From Zygnema cylindricum (Eukaryota > Streptophyta > Zygnematophyceae > Zygnematales > Zygnemataceae), in NCBI GenBank assembly GCA_037447655.1, contig JBBHKE010001843.1, positions 65,953 to 129,952 on the forward strand: a DNA stretch of 64,000 bases, given 5' to 3'. Position numbers and translations under genes: made by a program. The notes under the pieces were generated by a model. The model had not been told where the DNA came from and searched no databases. It saw nothing but the letters and a program-made list of their open reading frames with translations. Every line of letters begins with the position of its first letter. The first letter of the stretch is position 1. Below are positions 22,005-34,251 of this stretch, one piece after another.

Positions 22005-22707
22005 GGGCGTGTCCCCATGTAACCGATATTTTGAAACGTTATTTTGGAATTTAGCGCTGATTTTACGGTGTACTTCTCAAAGTGTGCCTATGTCAATCGT
22101 TACTTGCGCGTTCATTATTTTGAATATGTGGCAGTTGTACACGTTGCCAATACTTGCGACACCTGTAGACGCCAACCAACTGCTGACATTTGTAGACGCC
22201 AACCATCTCGGAACAAACTGCGGACATTTGTACGCCGCAAAGAGCTCCTGACATACTGGGACAACTGTCGACGCCAACTGTCATTTGTTGACGCCCACAC
22301 GTGAACGACATAAGCAATCGCCTACGTCTACAAAATGACATTTGTAGACGCCCACAAGTGGACAACATAAGCAAACGGACAAACAATTTTTTTTTCGTGT
22401 ATTCTCCCAACTGCAAAAAAACAAATGAAAACTTTTGATGCGTGCAACCCAGGCTTTCTATTCGTCAGTAGGGTAGTATTTTGATTTAAAGCAGGTCGCT
22501 ATCTGATTTCAGTGCAAGTGTGAAGATGAGCTGGAAGTGGGTCGCGATGATAATACTGCCAAATCGCCGTACCTTTCAAGTTCCAAGATGACGCAAAATG
22601 TATTTGAGTTTTTGCCCATTTTTCGTACGGCGTAATATTTTCAAGTAAGAAGTCCCATTTTCTGTGTGCACATTTTCTTACCGACGGAAAAAAACCCTTA
22701 CACGCCC
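22005..22707. mobile_element. 703-bp family-G MITE
   Basis: Begins GGGCGTGTCCCCATGTAACC, ends CCCTTACACGCCC, and is flanked by TCA at 22002-22004 and 22708-22710. Its right part (about 22490-22707) is an inverted relative of 15543 and 19529 onwards. No transposase. Confidence 0.8.
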
Positions 22708-22710
22708 TCA

Positions 22711-24306
22711 ATCGCGACAAATTCGCAAAAAACATTACTGGAACAGTGGAACCCAAAAATGCGCAAAGGTCCATGGTACGAGACATCGTATAATTTTCGA
22801 CGTCCTTCAAGCCACAAAAAACACGACGCACAGAATGAAAAGTACGCAAATTTATGCTGCGCAAGTGCGCATGCAACAGCCCATCCTTTACGCATTCCGA
22901 AACCTTTATCTACCAAAATCATAGCGTATCCGTGTACGGATTCCTGCCGTTATTCAAATTTATTTTCCATGGACTTCTTCTTCATTTAGATGATTTTAAA
23001 CACATTCCGCAGGAGCGATTTTTACATGGAGCAAGAGTTGAGGTCACCAGGTACAGACTAGGTATGTTACAAGTTCAACGTATTCAATACATATAGGAGA
23101 CGTGTCTGATCCGTGGAAGCAACGTACGGCTGTCCTAGACAGTATTGTATGGCTACACTCAAGAAATCGAGTTTGTGGGGTCGATGCTGACATCAGAAGA
23201 AATTGTCTTCGTACAGTCAAAGTTTCACTACCGAAAATGCATGTTTACATCTGTTTTGAATAGTTGCAGAAATGGTTGCACAAACCGTTGCAAATGCTTT
23301 TTTTTGGGATTTCCAATATATTTTCAGCGGGGTTCTCTACCGAACAAGAAAAACACTTTTGTTCCCTTGATCCATCCTGACGATTCTCCCGTTCGGGGAC
23401 GACACAAGTCCTGACGTGAAATGTAGGCACTACTTCGCTACTACCAAATGTTGGCCACTGTTTCAAAAGCGCGTGATGGATCTGAGTTGCAAATCCATAT
23501 CAAATTGAAGTGAAGAATAGGAATTAAAAAGAACAGTCGACCCAAGGTCAAAATATGGAAGTTCTAGCAAGAGACTGCAGCCTCATATTAGCTCTAAACC
23601 TCATTTTGCCGCACGGTCATCAACATTATCACTTCAGTTGTAGAGTTTAGCTATTAGCAAAACCATTCAAAGTGTGTATGCATACGCTATAGTCAACATT
23701 TTGCACACTTAATAGTATCTGAAAACATTGACAAGTTTTTGGACATCAACTTCGATTCATGGCTGAGTTTGTTTGCCGATTTTCAGTCTCCTTTACTTCT
23801 GTCCAGCGAGTATTATTTGACCTTCCGGCAGACATTATCATCATTGGCCGAACTTCAATTAAAAGACTCTTAGCAGGCATTTTTATAAGTCAACCAAAAC
23901 TTATTTCTTTCATGGAGACAACATTTCTTTCATGGAGACAACAAAGAGAAGATAAAAAGGAGAGCCCAAAGTGGCGGAAAGTTTGGCTGAACCTATCCTA
24001 ATTGCGTACACTATAAGCCTGTGTTCTTAATTCTAATGATGTAGCTGCATAGAATTTAAAGATGACAAATTGCAAGAAAAGTATTTAAAAATGCAAAATT
24101 TAAGCCTCTACTTTAATCGTTACTGAGCATTCCCAGCACATGATCCAGATGCTCTGTATCTTCAATTCAAAAATATTTTCTGAGAAAATACTTTTCTACT
24201 CTGTGTGAATTCTCACATGAATGGATTCTCACAAGAAATAAATTCCCACATGAAATGACTTGCCCTATGGTGTTGCTTCCCTTCTGGTGTTGCCCACATT
24301 CTACAG
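22711..24306. other. Intergenic stretch, no supported gene
   Basis: Contains no exon chain or motif I can recognise. An open frame at 23759-24001 (plus) is unsupported. The right end should hold the 3' UTR of the HMG-box gene. Confidence 0.5.
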
Positions 24307-27300
24307 CTATTCCTCTGGATCTGTTGTTTTCGAGCTGCCAGCCTCCATCTCTTTGATTCGTGCGTTGGCAGACGTCAGTTTCTCCATCAACACATTAGCC
24401 AGAGCACGTTCCCCATCAACAATGGTTTGGACAAGGTGAGAAAAGCCAAGCATGGGAACCTTCATCCTGCAATAAATTGTAAGTGATTGAGGTAGATTTT
24501 GTTAGATTCTGGTACGTTGATTCTTTCCTCATATTCTGAAACGGAGGGCTTTTTCATGAGTAATTCATGTTAATTATGAAAGAGAATAATGGCTACAGGA
24601 GGGAGCACGATCTGAGTGCACTCGAAGATGTGAAAACTGCAACATCTTGCTACTCTCAGTTGCATCCACAATTTCACTTGTAAACTGCCAATCTACCTTT
24701 TTTTTATTTGGTCACTTTTTTCTACAATCCACACTTGTAATTTAGCTCAGTGTCGATCTGTCTGAACTGGTCACCATCAAGCCTCTGTCTATGATGTCTT
24801 CAATAACTGAAATTTCAAGGACTGTGGCTTTTTTGTTTAATATTTTTTTTGCCATTGATTCATTGATTTGAAAGCTACAGTTCCGCATCGATTCTCTGAT
24901 TTACTTAATAAAACTCAGTGGGAAATATTTTTGTAAATCTTTTTCACTGAGTGCCAATGCCTCTGCTTTCCCTGTTTGGCACACTAATCTTCAGTGAGTT
25001 GAATCTCATGTTTTAACTCAGAATTTTGTCTGCCCACTGTCAATGTGTATGGTTTTAAATGTGAAAAATGGACTTTCTTGTAGTCTGTATAAGTTAGAAG
25101 CAACTACTAATAGTAGCACAAATATATTAGTCTTTTTTTTTCCATAGCTTCTGTAAGTCTGTGAACCTCCAAATTTATCCCAGGCGTACTGGAGGATGCA
25201 CTCACCATACATCAGGACATGGTAGCTTTGACCCCACTGGTGGAAACACCTCCTGCAATATAGCTAAGCTAGTAGGTCAGAATCTGTTCCACCTGAATGC
25301 AAGTTTCAAGATGCACATCTAGTTTGTAGAACAAAATTTGTTCCTGCATGAGCTCAAGTTTTAATAGATATTTTGTCCTATTCACGAGGATGTGTAAATT
25401 ACTCACCTCGCGCATGGTGCCAAGGAAGGAAAGCATCTGCAGATACCACAAAATTGACTCAGCTACATTCAATAATTTGGCAAAATTGACAAGCTTGGAG
25501 CATCTGTAAGCATATGTTTGGCATCATTTAAGGAGAAGGCTAATCGTCAGCAAACATTTTCCAACAGCCCAAATCTCACCTCCAGAGCACTGCCAGTGCA
25601 CAGATTGTCAAGTTCAATACTCCCATTCGATTTAGTCCGTTGCTTGAGCTCCTGACAATAGCTCACTTTCACTTTAAGAACAGGGAAGTGAAACAACATA
25701 GAGACAACCATAATAAAACAGTGTCTGCTGTGTATACCACTGTCTCTCTAATGACATAATATTGCCAAGAGATAATATCAAGAAAACTGGCCTTAACTAT
25801 ACAGTGACAAAATACCTTCATGAACTGAAGTCGCCTTGACTGATATCGTTGAATGCTTTCCTCAAGAACTAGATCTTGTTCACTCGGCACCTCCCCCTTT
25901 GCTTTCTTTGTAGAACTTTCCATTACATCAGCTTGTGTGTAATCCATGCCTTTCCTCTTCATGATGTAATCGCCTTGCAAACTTTTTGTTATAATAAACT
26001 GCCAAGGACAACATATTTATGTCACCTAATGAAGTATATCTACAAGGAGCTCATAGACATCGCAAATCCTGACTGGCACTAGGAAAAATCTGACAAGAAC
26101 ACACAAACTTTCAATTATCAGAACAGAAACCCAGCTACGTGAAAACTATTTTGCTTAAGGGTTGCTTTGGACCAACCAAAACATACCTCAAATTCCCCCG
26201 AATCGTTAGCATTGGCAATTTTTGTATATCCTGTATGGTGATATCAGCAGGGTTTATAATCAGAATTATCCTCTCAATGATTTTTCTTATCACAAGTATT
26301 ATGTCACTTTATTCCAAACAACAACAGTTAGGCATGACATTGCCGTTCTTGCTCCAGTCTTTAACCAGCAAAAGATTGCTGAAACTGGCTGCAGTAATTG
26401 GGTGAATAAGCTTACTAACCTAAAACTTCTTCCGGGGTTGCATCAGGAGCAATTTTCCCCATGTCATCAAGGTCAAAGCTGTCAGCAGAAGAAACACTTC
26501 GTGAAGTTGTGTTCTTCCTCCTTCTAGTAACCATAGCAAATTCTGTATCGCTCCACCATTGAATATGTCAGCCCGTTGCTACACAGCACCTCTATATTGA
26601 TTCTTTTATACATGCAAGAGGCGACTGCTACAGCCTGTCTCTGTTATGGAGAAATACATATAAAGTCAGCTTTCAACACCTAAATGTTTTATGCACATCA
26701 TCGTTCAAAACGCTACCTGGAAGCTTGGATATCGATTCCTGTTGGGAGAAAGTGTCCTTGCCATTTTCTTTTTCTTGCTCATTTGCAAGATCCTTTGCAG
26801 CCCCGAGAGCAGACATCTCCTCAAAATGCTGTAAACAGACTGGAACAGTAAGTAATGATGCATCATCACAAATCTGAGAAGATATGGGCTTCACTTTCAG
26901 AGATTTTGGATGCGTCATCACAAATCTGAGAAGATATGGACATCAATTCCCAGTTTTGAATCTAGGACGGCATTACTCTTACCTTCTTCACTTCTTCACC
27001 AGCAGATTTCCATGCCTCGGCCAGTTTCTGCAAATGATGGTCCAACTTAGTTAGCATGGCATGATTAAAGCCCTTGCAACAAAGAGGCTCATGGACAGAG
27101 TTGGCGATTATCTAATTGCATTAGCTTGTTAATTGAAATAGAGCACCACCTGTACATGCTCCAGATATGCAGAGAATATAATTACCTTGGTAATAGCTAC
27201 TGGTGCGAGCAGAGGATTTTCCGCTTTGAATTTTTCACGATTTTTTTTCCTGCGTACATGAAAAAACTTCTTCGCTGTCAATCATGACCCATTGGAAATT

Positions 27301-30300
27301 GTCATATCACTTTTATCTCAATCTGATATGTTCCACTAAAATCCAGGGGACTGGCCAAACTTACTGGAAAAGATTGAATGCTTGACCCGCTCCTTTGCCC
27401 TTTGTCTTAGCATCCGATTTTTTATCTGTCTTGCACACCTTTGATAAACTTTCTGGAATTGCTTGTTTCAATTGATAATCTTCAACGTCTGCAAGCGTCA
27501 AAATCACTTTGTTAAACCGATGCAAGACTAAGTAAACTTTTATTTGATGGAAATGAAGCTAAAAATGTTGTCAAACACTCCCTCGGTTCTTAAGCGGGAG
27601 CCAGCTCAATGAAATGTCACAGAATTTATTGAAGGGAAGCTCACCTTGTTTGGATTTTTTATCTCCCTGTTTAACTTCGGGCTTTTCATTTGCTGGCGCA
27701 CTTCCGTCCTCCACTTCCGCGTTCTGCCTATCTTCCGCAGCCCTGGCTTTATCTGCAGTAGCCATGGCTTCATAATTCTGCAGAAAAAAAATCGTTTAGT
27801 GGCCCATCTTTTTATTATTTTTTGTTTTAAAAGCAGTGCTTGGACTTGTGTGGTTTGGAAAAGGCAAGGACAGAACTTCACCTTCCTTTCTTCTGCACTG
27901 AGCATCACCCATTCTTCAGCCATTTTCTGCAAAGAGAGAATTATACTTCGGTTAAATATTTTGAATGAAAAACTTTTGCCTTGGAAGACCTTGCTAGACA
28001 CTGGAACTCACAGTCTGAATTAATTAGAGATTGATGTACCTTTGTGATGTCAGTGTTACCCAGGGTAGGGTTTTCATTCACAACGCGTTCACGGTTTTCC
28101 ATCCTGCAACACATGCAAAGAAACCCATTCAAGGTGCTGTTTCATTACATAGCAGCATCACGCCTGAATCTGTCATGCTATCTTTTACAAACACACGGTA
28201 ATAATAATAAAAAAGGGAAAATACTCACGTGAAGAAGATGTATGCCGACCGTGCTCTCTTGATTTTTGGATAGCCACTTTTCTCTTTTGAATTTTTCGCA
28301 GCTTTAAATATTTTCTTGCCTTTCATGACCTCTAATTTCTTTATCTCTGCCGGGGTCAACACAGAATCATCTCCGCCTGAGCCTGGCGTGACTTTGGTTG
28401 TTTCTCTTGCAACACAGTCCTTTTTAAAATTGCCTTCTCCTTTGTGGGCCTTAGATTCAAAAACCTTTGCGGTGCACTTCTTTTCCTGTTGGCAAACACC
28501 ATTTAGAAATAGGACAAGCGAGAAGGTTTGTCAGTGTTCCTTTCCCGTTTTTCTTTTATCTTTCCCCTTAAAAGAGGATACCAGCGCACAAACGCTCTCC
28601 ATTTCATCTTTACAATTTCAAAGAGGATGGCGTAAGAATAATTCATAAATCTGCTTGGCAACCAGAGAGAAAATGGAACATAAACCGACGCTTACCGCAG
28701 GCTGATGGATAACCATTCCAAACTGTTTTCTCTTTTTCCCTGCTGGCATTTCTGTAGTAGTTGCTGTCGCTAGTCCATTCTCACCTGTTAAGCTCTGCAA
28801 TGGAGCTGTTTCCAGCATTTGCAAGTTTAATATCCCCACTCCCTTAGCATAAAAAAAAAGGAAAAACAGTTTTTGACTTCCCCAATGCACATTAAAACTT
28901 ATTTCAGTGCCAAATACAACTTAGCATGTATTCCACCAATTATTCCAGGCAGAAAATCACCTGCTGCTGCTGCTGCTGGTGGTGCTTCATGGATGCTCTT
29001 CGAAGAGTCATCAGCTGTTTCGGTGGTCACATTAGTTAACAGATCCTGTTGCGGCTTGGTTGCATTTCCTCTATGGTCTGGCTGAATTTTCGATCCAGGT
29101 ATTTGAGGAGTTCCAAGTACAGAGATTCACGGGGAACAACAAAGCTAGATATTAGAGATGACGCATCACACCTTGTCTGTTGCTTTGAAGCCATTTTGTC
29201 ATGCTCATGATTTTAAATGGCACTTACCATGCCAGATAAGGTTTCCGACGTCTCCAACATTTCATTAACCGTGTCATTGTCGGAAGGAGAGTTTGTTGGT
29301 TCCTTGAGAAGTACACCTGCATAAGATTTGGTGTTTGCGGTTAACATAGTTTCTTCCCTAGGTGAACATCTGCCCATGGAAGATGTAAAGCCTAGCACCT
29401 TATCACTGTTGGATAATCCTGAAATACATTTGAGAAGCTCTGCAATGGAGCTGTTTCCAGCATTTGCAAGTTTAATGACCCCACTCCCTTAGCATAAAAA
29501 AAAAGGAAAAACAGTTTTTGACTTCCCCAATGCACATTAAAACTTATTTCAGTGCCAAATACAACTTAGCATGTATTCCACCAATAATTCCAGGCAGAAA
29601 ATCACCTACTGCTGCTGCTGCAGCTGCTTCATGGATGCTCTTCGAAGAGTCATCAGCAGTTTCTGTGGTCACATTAGTTAACAGCTCCTGTTGCGGCTTG
29701 GTTGTATTTCCTCCATGGTCTGGCTGAATTTTCGAACCAGGTATTTGAGGAGTTCCAAGTACAGAGATTCACGGGGAACAACAAAGCTCGATATTAGAGA
29801 TGACGCATCACACCTTTTCTGTTGCTTTGCAGCCATTTTGTCATGCTCAACTGTTTTTATATGGCACTTACCATGCCAGATAAGGTTTCCGACGTCTCCA
29901 ACATTTCATTAACCGTGTCACTGTCGGAAGGAGAGTTCGTTGGTTCTTTGAGAAGTACACCTGCATATGATTTGGGGTTTGCGGTTAACATAGTTTCTTC
30001 CCTAGGTGAACATCTGCCCATGGAAGATATAAAACCTAGCGCCTTACTATTGTTGAATATTCCTATAATATATTCGAGAAGCTTAGTCGCAGCTATTGAT
30101 AATCACCTTTAAATACTAAAACCAAATCATGCTCAGTACTACCATTCACGTCGTCTCCACCAAAAGTTATAAATGTTGCTAGCGCCAAATCACCAAATAA
30201 GATGATCAGTGATTGATTTCCAATGTTGCAAAATATTAAAGTTTCTTCTCAATTAAGTAGCAACAGCAAATAAATGGCCAACATAATAGCCGATGCCGAA

Positions 30301-31470
30301 CTGAACATTTCAGACTCAGGCATGCACTTGACACCTTGAAAAGCAACATCACCCAGCAGGGAGAAGTCTCAGACTTACTAGGTCTGCTCAATGAACTTAC
30401 ATCTGATCGTGAACAAATTTTTGAAGTGTTCAGTTTGTCAGAAGGTGATGAGATAGAAATATTACCTGCTTCTTCCTCATCAGTAAGACTGTTATTTACT
30501 TGCACTGTAGTAATAGTGCTTGCCAAAGTCGCACATGAATTATTATCCTTTACCAGCTTTTGGCTGAGATTTTCTTGAGTTTCAGATTTAGAAGGTTCTG
30601 TTATTGTGGAAGATAGATCTATAGATTCTTTTGCTTGGATGTCAAGATTAGATGGCCCATCGTGAGCGGAAATCTTGAGTTCTTCCTCTTTATCACCAGG
30701 GCGATTTACCAAATCCTGATTTTCGCGGTTTTCTTCCTCAACGTTGGAAAGAGCTGCTGCTTCATGAGGCGTCAAAATATTTTCTTTTTTCTTATCCAGC
30801 GAATCTGAATCTGTATCTGAATCTGAATCTGAATCTGAACTGGAGCTGGAGGCGGAGGAGTCCACAGTTTTAGACTCAGTGCTGACATCATCAGATAATA
30901 GGAAAGAGCACCATCAGCAGATATAGAGTGGACCATCATAATCTCACCGCACATGCACAGCTGCTAAAAAATCCTTCAATAAATTCAAACTGCTCATAAG
31001 TGTAAAAATACTGACTTCGAAAAAAAAAACTAGGAAATAAAAACCAGAACAAATACTACATACATCAATGTATGATGTGAAAAAGATGTAGATAGGAAGT
31101 AGTAGGATGAAGATGAAGTATGATCTAGTAGGATTGTAGAATTGAAAGAGGCCTTCACTTATGAATCTATAGAATAAGAAAATTTCTAAGACCATGAAAG
31201 AGCAGGAATATTTTTCTTTATGCATTATGATGTTAATTTAAACAAATTCATGCTTTTAACCATTAGACTAGGAAATACGATGTGACTAAAGTTGTTTTGA
31301 AAATGTCAAACTCACTGTTTTTCTGGAGCTGTCTCTTTTGAAGAAAGAGGGGCATTAGCCTCATGATCTGGATTGATTACGTCAAGCTTCCCTACAACCT
31401 CAGTTTGAGCACTGCTCAACGGCTTTGTCAGTACTACTTGAAATCCAGTCCTTTTCTTGAAATTCTTCAT
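24307..31470 (-). CDS. Double HMG-box protein (22 exons, 5' end uncertain)
   Basis: Exons, 5' to 3': 31470-31316, 30881-30466, 30178-30107, 30062-29872, 29723-29606, 29418-29228, 29081-28961, 28805-28696, 28485-28229, 28103-28040, 27926-27882, 27777-27645, 27488-27365, 27249-27186, 27027-26983, 26828-26717, 26542-26420, 25973-25816, 25651-25580, 25436-25407, 25252-25206, 24466-24307. All borders are GT-AG and all phases close, giving 935 residues. HMG box A (about 529-598) contains SAYIFFTMENRERVVNENP, then EEWVMLSAEERKNYEAM; box B (about 656-720) contains AFNLFQKKNREKFKAENP and LAEAWKSAGEEVKKHFEEM. The N-terminus is Ser/Asp-rich; residues about 215-317 and 318-421 are a duplicated unit; the C-terminus has charged helical segments. 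HMG boxes bend DNA in chromatin; the exact role is unknown. The ATG at 31470 is the first in frame, but reading continues upstream to about 31655, so an upstream exon is possible. The 30178 acceptor is the least certain. Confidence 0.82.
28790..29434. repeat. Tandem duplication, unit 1 (645 bp)
   Basis: Starts AAGCTCTGCAATGGAGCTG and repeats almost unchanged from 29435. It holds exons 28961-29081 and 29228-29418 of the HMG-box gene and the acceptor of the next exon. Confidence 0.95.
29435..30079. repeat. Tandem duplication, unit 2 (645 bp)
   Basis: Second copy, with exons 29606-29723 and 29872-30062. Substitutions between copies mostly keep the reading frame; the poly-Ala codon run differs in length. 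Confidence 0.95.
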
Positions 31471-31955
31471 CTCCAAGAACTGATCTGGTCCAAATTGTCG
31501 TGTGCAGCAGGAGGAATGTAGACGAATGAATTCAAGCTTCTCGTTACAGCAGACTTTCAATGCACTCACGCTTGAATCATCCTTATAAATAAGATGCCTG
31601 GCTATGCGTTCAAATATACAATAGGCGGTTGCGGCAAAAAAAACGTCGGCATTAAGTTTTCAAAATTTTAAACATAGTATTTGAGGCGGTCACAACAATT
31701 ACTGTACATATCGAAGTTGCAATCTGGCCATCAATCGTGTAGATTATGATCGAATCTGAATGGATCTTAACCGTCGAGCTTAGATCTGTTCAGTTTTAAC
31801 TTTGAAAAAAGAGAGAAAACGTAAATGCTATGAACAAAACCAGACATTGGGGGATTACTTCAGACAATACCGTAACGTTAGATTTGAGAAATTTGTGTAC
31901 GTACAAGTTCTCACATCTGAAACTCTTAATGGGCGTTTCTGTTGTAAGACCGAAC

Positions 31956-33425
31956 CATAGTTCAAAAGTAGGCGTTTTTATTGGTGTTGTGTATCGGGAA
32001 GGATTTGCCGATAACCGATATGGGCCTTTTTTCGGGTATCCGATAATCGATATATTGGTACGATATATCGACATCGGTTTTATCGCCGATAAGTAGCCGA
32101 TAATATCGGGTACTTATCGGCGATAATGCCGATAACGATAACTATCGGCAATAATTGTACGGAACGTATAGATAATTGTACGGCGTGTACACTCAACTGT
32201 ACGTCTTATTCCCCGGACGTGTACAAGCACATAAAGTACAGTAGCCGCCATGATATCTGTACGGTTTTGATACGATCCAGTAAAAACGATGTACCTTTCA
32301 CATCCGACGCCATGGCTTTGTCCTTTTATTGCTTGAGATCCACTGGGGACATGCCACGTGTAAATCTGTCGACTTTTTTGGCAAAAGCTGCCAAAAGAGC
32401 CATTCCGGGATGCCGGCGCTCACGCTGGCCCGTCCGCTCGTGTTTTCTCATTCAAAGTCGTCCGTTCGATTCCGGCGGCGCGCAGAATGTTATTTTGCGT
32501 CCGTTGTACTTTTGTGTCCGCCGTCCTTTTCTAGTTCCATGTTCACCAGTTTTTTAGTAGAATTACGTACGTCGCAGTAAAAGTTTTGTCCAGTTAACCG
32601 GCCAACGTTTATGTGCAGCGTATACCGTAATAAATTCCAGTTAAACTGTAACGGAACATATTTTCATACGTGGCATGCCACGCTATATAAAATCAATAAA
32701 ATAATACAGTATGTTATAAAGTACTATTGTATGCATACTATATATTTTTTAAGTTATCGCCGATATGGAATTTGTTGGTCCCATACCGATATATCGGAAC
32801 CTCTGACCGTTCGATAACCGATAACTATCGGTATCGGTGTAATCGCGATAAGTTTTCTACCGATACACAACACTAGTTTTTATGGTAGGCCTTTGGTAGG
32901 CGCACAAAACTTGGCACAAAACTTGCCGTAGAGTAAGCATGCTGTATGTGGGTGCGTTGTGCACACTATTGTACGAACGTACGAATCTGACGTATCATTA
33001 TAGTACAGCGCACGCCGTCGGACGAAATTTTTTAGTGAACTGACACGGCGTAGGATGACATTCCGCGGGAAAAAAAACCCGGGAAAAAAAAAAAAACGCG
33101 GATGTAAGTCCTATCGTAAGTTGTGTTATGGGCTTTTCATGTGATCTTCTTAGATCGCTACTTTGATCAGAGACCGTCCGATCGTCCAAATCTGACGGTT
33201 TAAATAAAAATACCTCAAAACTCACGGAAAAATAAAAAATTGTCCGAATGTTTTTCAAAATTTAAACATGACGTTTAATTCTCTATCGATCGATGTGCAA
33301 CTCAACCCTGTTACTATTTTTTTTCCTTTTGCGAACAATACAATATGGGTCTTCAGGCCATATTGTATGTTTTGCGTACATTAGGCATATTGTATGGGCC
33401 TACTTTCACCTACTTTTGAACTATG
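31956..33425. mobile_element. 8-bp-TSD TIR element (family J), copy 2, split by an hAT insertion
   Basis: Termini CATAGTTCAAAAGTAGG and CCTACTTTTGAACTATG, flanked by GACCGAAC at 31948-31955 and 33426-33433. After removal of the nested element the body is about 570 bp and matches the copy at 21247 along most of its length. It lies about 0.3 kb upstream of the first recognised HMG-gene exon. Confidence 0.85.
31982..32875. mobile_element. Non-autonomous hAT element (family K), copy 1, nested
   Basis: Ends TGGTGTTGTGTATCGG and CCGATACACAACACTA, with GTTTTTAT at 31974-31981 and 32876-32883. Both subterminal regions are packed with CCGATA/TATCGG motifs. No transposase. Sibling at 38443-39255. Confidence 0.88.
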
Positions 33426-33522
33426 GACCGAACTCTATCACTTTTATCGTGCGTACTAGGTGGTCCTGCAGTCTGCACGATATGGTATGATGCGTACCGT
33501 AACTGAAGAGAACCTTGCCGTC

Positions 33523-34011
33523 ACAGTTGTTCAAAGCGTTTAGTGCGAACGATCCAATCGCAACGAGTTATACGTAACGAACGCATTAAACGTTTTGAAC
33601 AAATCGTTAAAAATCGTTAATGAATTTTCATCCGTACTATTTCGTACATGAAAAACAAAAATGAATCTTACATGTACCGCAGTTTGTACATTTTTCGTAC
33701 ATTCCCCGTATCTTTTCGTAATAGTTCGTACATTTTTGGTACAATTCCGTACATTTCCCGTAAAATTTATGTTCAGTTTATCGGACAGAAAGTACTACGA
33801 AGTGCAGCTTACCTTTTCGTCAAATTTCGTACATTTACCGTATATAACCGTACATTTATCGTTAAATACCGTACAGTTTCAATAATTTAGCCGTTAAGTT
33901 TACCGGACGGACAGAAAGTACATCGCGATTTTTTGCGATTTTTTTAACAGTCACGAATTATACGTTTCAATCGGAAAAAAGGAAAAAAATCGCACGATTT
34001 GAACAACTATG
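33523..34011. mobile_element. 489-bp Mutator-like MITE
   Basis: CTTGCCGTC at 33514-33522 and 34012-34020 is a perfect 9-bp duplication, the Mutator signature. Termini read ACAGTTGTTCAAAGCG and CGATTTGAACAACTATG (inverted). The interior is rich in short CGTACATTT-like phrases. It ends 240 bp before the ATG of the F-box gene. Confidence 0.82.
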
Positions 34012-34251
34012 CTTGCCGTCCATCTTTAAAGTTTAAAAGAAAAAAATGCTTGTTCGAAATGTTGGTTGGACGCCAGAAAGAAGTTGCAGGAACATACAAA
34101 AGGTAGGGTGAGCCCGCCCTTTCAGCCTGGAGTCCAGTTTTGTTAGAGGTATTTTAGAAAAACTTGTTGTCATGTCAAAGGAATATTGTGAGTTTCATCG
34201 ACACTTAAATTTCAATTGAGAGCTGGTCGGCTAAGAATAATTCTGCTTGCA

